DNA of 6,128 bases, from assembly GCA_017629415.1 (NCBI GenBank), contig JAGBXG010000362.1, positions 1-6,128 of the forward strand, in the 5' to 3' direction. Shown in pieces: positions 1-5,153 of this stretch. The stretch comes from Pseudomonadota bacterium. Its GTDB lineage: Bacteria; Myxococcota; Bradymonadia; UBA4248. Numbering within the stretch: the first letter of the stretch is position 1; the number at the start of each line of letters is the position of its first letter. A program made the translations under genes and the position numbers. Under the pieces are notes generated by a model. The model saw nothing but the letters and a program-made list of their open reading frames with translations. It had not been told where the DNA came from and searched no databases.

Positions 1-2
1 CC

Positions 3-944
3 GTCACTGCCTCCGGTTTGGCCTATAAAAAATTGACCACCAATGACGCTGGCCGTGCCATTACCGTTGATGACATCGTCAAACTCCATTACACAGGCTG
101 GACCACCGACGGCAAAATGTTCGACTCCAGTACCAAGCGCGGTGAACCCGCCGTCTTTATCCCCACACACCTCATCGAAGGTATGAGAGAAGCCATGATA
201 CTTGCCAAAACCGGCGAAAAAATTCGTGCATGGATTCCCGAAAACCTCGCTTACAAAGGCCGTCCGGGCGCTCCCGCTGGTATGCTCGTCTTTGAATTCG
301 ATATCATCGATGTTCTGACACCCACCATGCCTCCCAAAGATATTCCCGCCGATGCCGTGAAACTCCCCAATGGCTTGGCTTATCGCATCACAAAGACCGA
401 TCCTAACGCCGCCGTCATCGCAGAATCAGACCTCGTCAGCCTCGAATTCTCCGGTTGGACACAAGCCGATGGCAAACGTTTCCAAACCTCCCTTGAAATG
501 GGTGAACCCCTCGTTGCGCCCGTCAACTCCATGTTCCCGGCTTGGAAAGAAATTTTGCCCAAAGCTCACGCTGGTGATGTGATCCAGATGTGGATTCCTC
601 AAGAACTCGGCATCGATAAAGAAGGAAATGAACTCAAAGGAACACTCATTTTCGAAGTCGAAGTCAAAGATGCTAAGAAAATGCCCACTGCTCCCGCTGA
701 TGTCGCCGCTCCTCCCGCTGATGCCCAAAAAACGGCTTCCGGCATCGCATGGAAAATCCTGACCCCGGGGACCGGCACAACGCATCCAACCGCAACCAGC
801 ACCGTTAAAGTCCACTATTCCGGCTGGACCACAGACGGTGTCATGTTCGATTCCAGCATTCCTCGCGGGCAAGCCATCGAATTCCCTCTTAACGCTGTGA
901 TCCCCGGCTGGACAGAAGCCGTCCAACTCATGGTCGTGGGTTAA
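3..944 (+). CDS. Triple-domain FKBP-type peptidyl-prolyl isomerase, 5' partial, premature stop
   Basis: The reading frame is open to the left edge, so the true start lies outside the window; a TTG at 18 is not a credible start because the codons before it already read VTASG, a block that also precedes the other FKBP domains. Counting from the codon at 3, three FKBP domains follow: about residues 1-105, 115-223 and 240-313. FKBP domains isomerise peptide bonds before proline and often act as folding helpers. Domain 1 keeps the aromatic and acidic active-site residues (HYTGW, MFDSS, LAYKG), although the tryptophan of the pocket floor is replaced by Met. Domain 2 has F instead of Y in LEFSGW, FQ instead of FD, and GID where LAY is expected. 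Domain 3 begins normally (HYSGW, MFDSS, PGW) but is cut by TAA at 942-944, which removes its final strands. No signal peptide can be judged because the N-terminus is missing. Family assignment is firm; activity of the truncated product is uncertain. Confidence 0.9.
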   Translation, partial: VTASGLAYKKLTTNDAGRAITVDDIVKLHYTGWTTDGKMFDSSTKRGEPAVFIPTHLIEGMREAMILAKTGEKIRAWIPENLAYKGRPGAPAGMLVFEFDIIDVLTPTMPPKDIPADAVKLPNGLAYRITKTDPNAAVIAESDLVSLEFSGWTQADGKRFQTSLEMGEPLVAPVNSMFPAWKEILPKAHAGDVIQMWIPQELGIDKEGNELKGTLIFEVEVKDAKKMPTAPADVAAPPADAQKTASGIAWKILTPGTGTTHPTATSTVKVHYSGWTTDGVMFDSSIPRGQAIEFPLNAVIPGWTEAVQLMVVG

Positions 945-1046
945 AAACGACTCGTTTGGATTCCCGAAGAGCTCGCTTATAAAGGCCAGCCCGGTGTACC
1001 CGCCGGTATGCTCGTCTTCGAAATCGAACTCCTCGAAATCAAATAA
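945..1046 (+). pseudogene. Stranded C-terminal end of the third FKBP domain
   Basis: Immediately after the TAA at 942-944 the same frame continues for 33 codons to a second TAA at 1044-1046. The translation contains WIPEELAYKG, PAGMLVF and EIELLEIK, the normal end of an FKBP domain, and lines up without gaps with residues 334-366 of the complete paralog at 1340-2440. The stop falls on the codon that is GAA (Glu333) in the paralog, so one G-to-T change explains it. The tail shows no frameshift or further decay, which points to a recent mutation, a sequencing or assembly error, or readthrough. Code reassignment is unlikely because TAA also ends this frame and the genes at 1340 and 2566. Confidence 0.88.
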
Positions 1047-1086
1047 AAAACGCCGTCCAAACAAAGGCAGTCAGCTCTTACTTCAA

Positions 1087-1109
1087 TCCCCTCTCCAGCA
1101 GAGAGGGGA
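1087..1109 (+). terminator. Hairpin after the first FKBP gene, possible terminator
   Basis: A perfect 9-bp stem (TCCCCTCTC at 1087-1095, GAGAGGGGA at 1101-1109) closes a 5-nt loop, 41 nt after the TAA at 1044-1046. The following bases (CTTCTTTATC) are only moderately T-rich, so it is either a weak intrinsic terminator or one copy of a dispersed palindromic repeat. Its position between two same-strand genes with separate expression signals fits a terminator. Confidence 0.5.
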
Positions 1110-1269
1110 ACTTCTTTATCGCCCTTTGGACTGTCTCGCCATAGAAGGGAAAAACTCTGATTTGCTACAATCATCACAGCAAACTCGAGTTTTGCGCCCC
1201 TAAACGTCAGGATTCACAAATGGTTTGATTTACCCAAAAGGTAAGTTCTCATTGCTATTCACACCAAAC

Positions 1270-1297
1270 TTGACGATCACAAATCGGGGCTTAATCT
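1270..1297 (+). promoter_or_regulatory. Candidate sigma70-type promoter for the second FKBP gene
   Basis: TTGACG at 1270-1275 is close to the -35 consensus. TAATCT at 1292-1297 follows after 16 nt and keeps the first, second and last bases of TATAAT. The start of transcription would fall near 1304, inside the palindrome at 1300-1322. The -35 is convincing and the -10 is weak. This is a prediction from sequence only. Confidence 0.4.
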
Positions 1298-1299
1298 GC

Positions 1300-1322
1300 A
1301 TAGGCCGCATGTTGCGGCCTAT
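1300..1322 (+). promoter_or_regulatory. Perfect 10-bp palindrome at the start of the second FKBP transcript
   Basis: ATAGGCCGCA at 1300-1309 is the exact reverse complement of TGCGGCCTAT at 1313-1322, with a TGT centre. It sits 2 nt after the candidate -10 and ends 8 nt before the AGGA ribosome binding site. It could be a repressor operator overlapping the transcription start, or a hairpin at the very 5' end of the mRNA that stabilises it or affects ribosome access. No T-run follows, so a terminator is unlikely. Confidence 0.55.
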
Positions 1323-1330
1323 TGAATCAC

Positions 1331-1334
1331 AGGA
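1331..1334 (+). promoter_or_regulatory. Ribosome binding site fixing the second FKBP start
   Basis: AGGA lies 5 nt before the ATG at 1340. This favours that ATG over the in-frame TTG at 1322, which forms the last base pair of the upstream palindrome and has no ribosome binding site of its own. Confidence 0.7.
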
Positions 1335-1339
1335 ATATC

Positions 1340-2440
1340 ATGAGCCAAATACAAGCCCCCGCTGATGTCGCAGCCGCCCCCGCACATGCACAAAAAACCG
1401 AATCCGGTATTGCCTATGTCGTCCTCAAACCTTCAGACGGCAAAAAAATTGAAGCCTCCGATTGGGTTAAACTTCATTATACAGGCTGGACAACCGACGG
1501 AAAAATGTTCGATTCCAGTATCCCTACCGGCGAACCCGCTGTTTTTCCCATCGATCAGCTGATTCCTGGCATGAATGAAGCTCTTCAGCTGGGACACATC
1601 GGTGAATCTATTCGCGTATGGATTCCCGAAGAACTGGCCTACAAAGGTATTCCTGGCACACCGCAAGGCATGCTCGTCTTTGATTTTGAAATCATCGATA
1701 CCGTTACGCCCGAAAAACCCGAGCTGGCGCCTACCGCTCATGCCGTTACCCTCGACGAAGGTTTGGCCTACGAAATCACCAGCAGAGGCCAAGGGCAGGA
1801 CACCATTCAGCCGACAGATATTGTCGCCATCGATTTCACGGGGTGGACGCAAGCCGGCGAACGCTTCCATTCGTCCATTGATATGGGCGAACCGCTTGTT
1901 GGTCCCGTCAAAGCTTTCTTTCCCGGTTTTTCTAAAGTCTTGGTACATGCACACGAAGGCGATAAGCTGACCGCATGGGTGCCCCAGGCACTCGGTATTG
2001 ACCCCAAAGGACAACACATTCAAGGCCCCTTGGTTTTCACCATCGAAATTCATGAAGTTCGTCCGGAACCCAAGCCTATTGAAGCCCCCGCTGATGTCGC
2101 CGCACCGCCCGCCGATGCCGAATTCACCGCATCCGGATTGGCCAGCAAAGTTCTGCAGCCCGGTACCGGTACCAAACATCCCACAGCCACCAGTCGCGTT
2201 CGCGTTCATTATACAGGTTGGACCACAGACGGTGCCATGTTCGATTCCAGTGTCGTTCGCGGTAACCCCATCGATTTCGGCCTTAATCAAGTCATCGCGG
2301 GTTGGACAGAAGGCGTGCAGCTCATGGTCGAAGGCGAACGCCGCCGCCTTTGGATCCCCGAAAAATTGGCCTACAAAGGTATGCCCGGTGCTCCCGCTGG
2401 CATGCTCGTCTTCGATGTCGAACTCATCGCCATCATATAA
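1340..2440 (+). CDS. Triple-domain FKBP-type peptidyl-prolyl cis-trans isomerase
   Basis: The 366-residue product carries three FKBP domains at about residues 20-120, 137-240 and 263-366, joined by proline/alanine linkers (PADVAAPPADAEFTASG). FKBPs catalyse cis-trans isomerisation of X-Pro bonds. Domain 1 keeps Y47, F57-D58 and Y101 but has Met78 in place of the pocket tryptophan. Domain 3 is the most canonical, with Y291, F301-D302, R307, W322 and Y345. Domain 2 is degenerate: F166 instead of Tyr, H177 instead of the pocket Asp, and GID (219-221) where the loop tyrosine belongs. No signal peptide or lipobox is visible after ATG 1340, so a cytoplasmic location is inferred. The gene is paralogous to the interrupted one just upstream, with the same domain order and the same middle-domain losses. 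It probably has its own promoter. The family is certain; substrates are unknown. Confidence 0.95.
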   Translation: MSQIQAPADVAAAPAHAQKTESGIAYVVLKPSDGKKIEASDWVKLHYTGWTTDGKMFDSSIPTGEPAVFPIDQLIPGMNEALQLGHIGESIRVWIPEELAYKGIPGTPQGMLVFDFEIIDTVTPEKPELAPTAHAVTLDEGLAYEITSRGQGQDTIQPTDIVAIDFTGWTQAGERFHSSIDMGEPLVGPVKAFFPGFSKVLVHAHEGDKLTAWVPQALGIDPKGQHIQGPLVFTIEIHEVRPEPKPIEAPADVAAPPADAEFTASGLASKVLQPGTGTKHPTATSRVRVHYTGWTTDGAMFDSSVVRGNPIDFGLNQVIAGWTEGVQLMVEGERRRLWIPEKLAYKGMPGAPAGMLVFDVELIAII

Positions 2441-2458
2441 AATAGCGATTGTGGATTC

Positions 2459-2500
2459 CAAGGGGCTCAGCCCCTTGACGGGGTTGGGGCAGAACCCCAA
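2459..2500. repeat. Double GC-rich hairpin after the second FKBP gene (REP-like or terminator)
   Basis: CAAGGGGCT at 2459-2467 pairs perfectly with AGCCCCTTG at 2469-2477. A second stem follows, either GGGGTT (2480-2485) with AACCCC (2493-2498) or TTGGGG (2484-2489) with CCCCAA (2495-2500). It begins 18 nt after the FKBP stop and has no T-run on the + strand. The motifs GGGGCT-AGCCCC and ACGG(GG)TTGGGGC recur in the intergenic region near 3298-3328, which suggests a dispersed palindromic repeat family that may also act as a transcription barrier. Confidence 0.6.
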
Positions 2501-2507
2501 AAGAACT

Positions 2508-2537
2508 TTGCGTGCCCACACGAACTTAGCGTATACC
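2508..2537 (+). promoter_or_regulatory. Weak candidate promoter for the DUF6261-like gene
   Basis: TTGCGT at 2508-2513 and TATACC at 2532-2537 are separated by 18 nt, 28 nt before the ATG at 2566. The -10 has the TATA core but lacks the final T. The hairpins just upstream suggest this gene has its own start of transcription, which makes a promoter here reasonable but unproven. Confidence 0.3.
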
Positions 2538-2565
2538 CTGAATGATCATCCATTAAGGTACCGAT

Positions 2566-3270
2566 ATGAATAAAATCCAATCCTTTGAACTCTCTTCGTT
2601 CCAAATTCACGAACTTGCTGCTTATTGCGCCGAAGTCGAAGGTTTTGCTGTTCAAAACCTTGTCCAAGACTACGCTGAATTGTACGCCGATTTCTCTAAA
2701 GCCTTAATACAATTGCGGATGCAATGGGCCAATGCCGCAGAAACGTTGGCGAACAGCATCGATGAAGCAGATACCGCCGCAGACCAGGCATGGAACGCCA
2801 TCTATGCGCAGCTCAAAATCAATCTTAATCACTACCGAAAAGATGTCCGTGAAGCTGCCCAGGAAACCATGAAAGTCTTTAACCTTGTCAATAACCCCAC
2901 GCGGCTCCCCTACAACGAAGAATACGAGCAACTCGAAATCTTGATCCATCACCTCGATCAGATTTCTATCGAAACAAGACGGCTTGCCATGGTCGATGGC
3001 TGGATCAAAGAATTGCAAAGCCGTGTCGCCATCTTCAAGGAACTTCAATCTGCAAATGCACAAGATGATTGCGAATTTGAAACCGGTGCCACGAAAAAAG
3101 CTCGACTCACACTCGTCGATGCCTATCACCATGTCATCGATAAAATCAATGCCATGACAGATACAAATTCAGATCCCAATCTCCAAACATTCATCCAAAA
3201 AATGAATGAATTCATCAGCGATCATCTCTTGATGCAAAAAATTAAACAAACCATCGCTGCCAGAAGTTAA
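2566..3270 (+). CDS. DUF6261-like helical protein of unknown function
   Basis: The 234-residue product starts at an ATG 7 nt after TAAGG (2554-2558). I match it from memory to the DUF6261 family on its length and on ordered features: an N-terminal I-x-S-F-E-L-S-S segment, a central stretch reading HYRKDVREAAQ then KVFNLVNNPTRLPYNEEYEQL, then DGWIKELQ, and a C-terminal DAYHHVIDKINAM helix. The family has no established function to my knowledge, and I recall it mainly from Bacteroidota. The protein appears almost entirely alpha-helical, rich in Gln, Glu and Ala, with no signal peptide, membrane segment or recognisable catalytic motif; cytoplasmic location is inferred. It stands alone between hairpin clusters and converges with the minus-strand operon, so it is probably a single-gene unit. 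An ordinary coiled-coil protein unrelated to DUF6261 is the main alternative. Confidence 0.75.
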   Translation: MNKIQSFELSSFQIHELAAYCAEVEGFAVQNLVQDYAELYADFSKALIQLRMQWANAAETLANSIDEADTAADQAWNAIYAQLKINLNHYRKDVREAAQETMKVFNLVNNPTRLPYNEEYEQLEILIHHLDQISIETRRLAMVDGWIKELQSRVAIFKELQSANAQDDCEFETGATKKARLTLVDAYHHVIDKINAMTDTNSDPNLQTFIQKMNEFISDHLLMQKIKQTIAARS

Positions 3271-3310
3271 AATATATAGAGAATATCTGAATAAAACACG
3301 GTTGGGGCGT

Positions 3311-3330
3311 TGCGGGGCTGTAGCCCCGCA
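3311..3330 (+). terminator. GC-rich hairpin downstream of the DUF6261-like gene
   Basis: TGCGGGGCT at 3311-3319 is the exact reverse complement of AGCCCCGCA at 3322-3330, with two bases between. It lies 40 nt after the TAA at 3268-3270. No T-run follows, so it may block 3' exonucleases or slow polymerase rather than act as a classic intrinsic terminator. It shares the GGGGCT-AGCCCC core with the hairpin at 2459-2477. Confidence 0.45.
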
Positions 3331-3331
3331 T

Positions 3332-3384
3332 CGGGGGTAGCCGCGTATTTGCTTGCAAATAGCGGCGTAGGGGGCTTGGCCCCC
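3332..3384. repeat. Compound palindromic element with nested stems
   Basis: GCCGC (3340-3344) pairs with GCGGC (3362-3366) and continues, after one unpaired G at 3345, with TATTTGC (3346-3352) pairing to GCAAATA (3355-3361) around a TT centre. A separate stem follows: GGGGGC (3370-3375), TTG, GCCCCC (3379-3384). The GGGGG at 3333-3337 could instead pair with CCCCC at 3380-3384 and enclose the middle stem. Together with the hairpin at 3311-3330 this gives a cluster of three palindromes in a convergent gap, typical of REP/BIME-like elements. No coding potential was seen. Confidence 0.6.
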
Positions 3385-3434
3385 ACATGCATAAAAAAAT
3401 CAATGATTCAGAGATTCTATAGCAAAATAGACAA

Positions 3435-3475
3435 TGCAAAGTAGAAAACCTCAAATCTCATATTTCTACTTTGCA
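3435..3475 (-). terminator. 13-bp inverted repeat ending the minus-strand operon
   Basis: TGCAAAGTAGAAA at 3435-3447 is the exact reverse complement of TTTCTACTTTGCA at 3463-3475, with a 15-nt loop. It begins 7 nt beyond the stop of the last minus-strand gene at 3483. Read on the minus strand it is followed by TTGTCTATTTTG, moderately T-rich. This fits an intrinsic terminator of the leftward operon. The long loop and interrupted T-run leave open a role as an mRNA 3'-end stabiliser. Confidence 0.6.
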
Positions 3476-3482
3476 CGAAATA

Positions 3483-3923
3483 TTATCTGTTGCCTGCCGC
3501 AGTCTTAGCGGCTTCCATAGCTCTTTGAGCAGCCGATTGAGCTTCAGCCGCTGCTTTTGCCCGCGCGTCCTCACGAGCTTCAGGTACTTCATGCGTATTA
3601 TCCGCAGCGACATTCGATTCAGCAGATACTTCAGCAGTGGGAACTTCGGACTCTTCCTCAGGGTCATCTTTAAAAGCGACACCGATACCAGTGCCTACCC
3701 ACAGCAAAATTGTTAGAATGGGTAAAACAAGACTCGCAATGCCATAAGCTTTGATTTGGGCATAAAGCGTAATGGTGTCTTCCCCGCGTTCATATAATTC
3801 CGCACCACGCATGACCGTACGCATCAACGATGGTTTTTCAGATTTTTGAGTTGTCTGCGCTTGTTGGTCGAATTTTGTAATATTTTCTTCGGTTTTGTTA
3901 TTTGTGTTTTGCGTTTTATTCAT
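3483..3923 (-). CDS. Single-pass membrane protein with alanine-rich charged tail, function unknown
   Basis: The 146-residue product starts at the ATG at 3923-3921, chosen because AAAGGG lies 7 nt upstream; an in-frame extension to 3962 lacks such a site and would overlap the preceding gene. The first 30 residues are polar and rich in Asn, Gln and Thr, with no signal peptide. Residues about 33-60 form a charged amphipathic segment, and residues about 62-84 (from IASLVLPILTILLW on) form one membrane helix. Then comes an acidic stretch (DDPEEESEVPTAE) and a helical tail of Ala, Glu, Arg and Lys (residues about 114-144) that could form a coiled coil. The gene begins 11 nt after the stop of the 62-residue gene, so the two are very likely co-transcribed. 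It resembles no family I know. Topology is inferred: a membrane anchor presenting a helical tail. Confidence 0.75.
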   Translation of the reverse strand: MNKTQNTNNKTEENITKFDQQAQTTQKSEKPSLMRTVMRGAELYERGEDTITLYAQIKAYGIASLVLPILTILLWVGTGIGVAFKDDPEEESEVPTAEVSAESNVAADNTHEVPEAREDARAKAAAEAQSAAQRAMEAAKTAAGNR

Positions 3924-3934
3924 GGTTGCGCCCT

Positions 3935-4123
3935 TTAAACAAAATACCAAAGGATGCAGCAAACAATAGAAAGTGCAAAAATAATGACTTCTACCAACAC
4001 AATGTTCCTTAAAATGTCCCGAATTTTACGCGGCCATTTCAATACTTTGTCGGTACTGTTTAAGATCTGATGACCTGTTTCAATACCGTTATGCACCATT
4101 TCAAGTTTAGATTGTCCAGTCAT
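3935..4123 (-). CDS. Small tail-anchored membrane protein, function unknown
   Basis: The ATG at 4123-4121 is preceded by AAGGA with proper spacing, giving 62 residues. The frame is open upstream to a GTG at 4243, overlapping the end of the ATPase gene. That longer version (102 residues) has its AGGA only 2 nt from the GTG, and the extra 40 residues look unremarkable, so the short form is preferred. Residues 1-30 are polar, with a KWPRKIRD basic patch just before a C-terminal hydrophobic helix (about residues 37-61, from NIVLVEVIIF to CCILWYFV). This arrangement suggests a membrane protein anchored by its C-terminus with the N-terminus in the cytoplasm. It sits between the ATPase gene and another membrane protein gene with only 11 nt to the latter. 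No family recognised. Confidence 0.65.
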   Translation of the reverse strand: MTGQSKLEMVHNGIETGHQILNSTDKVLKWPRKIRDILRNIVLVEVIIFALSIVCCILWYFV

Positions 4124-4230
4124 ATATTCCTTATCAAACGAAGTTATCGTTTCTATTCCTTTTAAGTATGATAGATGCCAAGATGGAGCGGAAAAGAGGC
4201 ATATCCTTTCCATAAATGCTGATAAATGGC
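4124..4230 (-). promoter_or_regulatory. Gap between ATPase gene and small membrane protein gene
   Basis: This 107-nt stretch is the only sizeable gap inside the minus-strand operon. It contains a 6-bp inverted repeat (AAACGA 4136-4141, TCGTTT 4147-4152) just upstream of the AAGGA site of the 62-residue gene. It could hold an internal promoter, but no good -35/-10 pair was found. If the longer GTG start at 4243 were used, the gap would be coding. Confidence 0.3.
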
Positions 4231-5151
4231 TTATTTTGTACACTTCCTACGATAATCTGAAGCATCGATATAGACAGGTGTCACCATACCTATCAATCTT
4301 GAAGCCGTTCTCTCTGAGATTCTATCTTCGATATGTTCGGATTTCATCAATTTATCGACATATTGATAGAATTCATCCACATGTTGGAAACCTTCGGCAC
4401 GATAACGCTGCTGTGCAAACTGCTGCCATCGCCGTTTGTCGCCTGCGTATCCATTAGCGATATAATTTAAATAGCCGCTCGAAGCACGATCGCGATAATT
4501 GCTTGCAAAATATGTCGTCAAATCCGGATTGAGATACCTTTGATTGATGATTGTATCGATAATTCTGATCTCAAAATCGTTCGTCTTTTCTCGCCCGCGT
4601 CCGACTTCATCTAAAAAGAGAACCGGCGCTTTGACAAGTGGCTCAATATACGAAGATTCCGGAATGTTTTGACCATAAGCATTGCGAATATCATTGAGCA
4701 AATTTGAATAATCCACATACATGCAGCTGATACCGCGTTCTAAGGTCAGATAACGTATCGCTGCACACAAAAGATGGGTTTTGCCCGTGCCGGAACCGCC
4801 TTCAAGCAAAAAGCCAGGATCGCCTTTCTGAAATTTGCGAATACTCCGGATAAATGATTCAACTTCCGTCCCGTCACGAAGCTCTTTAAGATTAAAGCTC
4901 TGAAAGGTACAACATCCATGACGGGCCGGCACACCCGCCTGATTATACAATTCTATACGTCGAATGGCGCTGGTTCCTTCACAGGGTGCCACCATACGAT
5001 AACCCTGCGGATTGACACTTTGAATATATTTCAAACCGCCACAATCTGGACAATCTCTGACAGCCTCATGATCCCAGTCATAACGGATTTTGCTGATGCC
5101 ATTGTCATTAATAAATTCTTTGTGCAGCGTTTCCTTAAGTTTGCAGGTCAT
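4231..5151 (-). CDS. DnaC/DnaI-like AAA+ ATPase (helicase-loader family)
   Basis: The 306-residue product has the layout of DnaC-type ATPases. An N-terminal zinc-finger-like region has C34-PD-C37, then PC57 and AGVPARHGCCTFQSFN, the usual bridge into the ATPase domain. Walker A follows (GGSGTGKT, 118-125), then Walker B (VLFLDE, 177-182), a sensor-1 asparagine in ASN (216-218), and a C-terminal DRISERTASRL segment with candidate arginine fingers (R278, R281). Family members load replicative helicase onto DNA; the related IstB proteins help transposases, but no transposase is nearby. The usual PCxC motif reads PCEG here, so the fourth zinc ligand is missing at its normal place; C80 or C81 might substitute. 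The ATG is 2 nt after the previous gene's TAG with no clear ribosome binding site, so translation is probably coupled. Being in an operon with membrane-protein genes is unusual for a replication loader, and the true partner is unknown. Confidence 0.85.
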   Translation of the reverse strand: MTCKLKETLHKEFINDNGISKIRYDWDHEAVRDCPDCGGLKYIQSVNPQGYRMVAPCEGTSAIRRIELYNQAGVPARHGCCTFQSFNLKELRDGTEVESFIRSIRKFQKGDPGFLLEGGSGTGKTHLLCAAIRYLTLERGISCMYVDYSNLLNDIRNAYGQNIPESSYIEPLVKAPVLFLDEVGRGREKTNDFEIRIIDTIINQRYLNPDLTTYFASNYRDRASSGYLNYIANGYAGDKRRWQQFAQQRYRAEGFQHVDEFYQYVDKLMKSEHIEDRISERTASRLIGMVTPVYIDASDYRRKCTK

Positions 5152-5153
5152 GC

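Noticed and set aside
426..1064. Minus-strand open frame (212 codons) opposite the first FKBP gene
   Set aside because: Same antisense effect; low-complexity Phe/Glu/Asp translation with no ribosome binding site that I can support.
1230..1244. TTACC-CAAAA-GGTAA inverted repeat upstream of the second FKBP promoter
   Set aside because: A 5-bp stem made of common bases is too short to support an operator call without other copies.
1047..1269. Possible small genes or an RNA gene between the two FKBP genes
   Set aside because: Short open frames here overlap the hairpin or the FKBP tail and lack ribosome binding sites; no tRNA-like or riboswitch-like fold was recognised.
1322..1339. TTG start giving six more residues to the second FKBP protein
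   Set aside because: The TTG begins on the last base of the palindrome and has no ribosome binding site, whereas ATG 1340 has AGGA at 5 nt.
1433..2521. Long open frame (362 codons) on the minus strand opposite the second FKBP gene
   Set aside because: It is antisense to a clear FKBP gene, its translation shows no known domain, and it runs through the intergenic hairpins. Codon bias of the FKBP gene explains the lack of stops.
4175..4202. ATGCC...GGCAT inverted repeat in the gap after the ATPase gene
   Set aside because: Only 5 bp of stem with an 18-nt loop, expected by chance.
4124..4243. Longer 102-residue form of the small membrane protein from GTG 4243
   Set aside because: It would overlap the ATPase gene, and its AGGA is only 2 nt from the GTG. 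The ATG at 4123 has a much better site, so the long form is kept only as an alternative.
4231..5151. IstB-type transposition helper as identity of the ATPase
   Set aside because: No IstA-like transposase or terminal inverted repeats lie beside it, and the N-terminal cysteine motif fits DnaC/DnaI-like loaders better.
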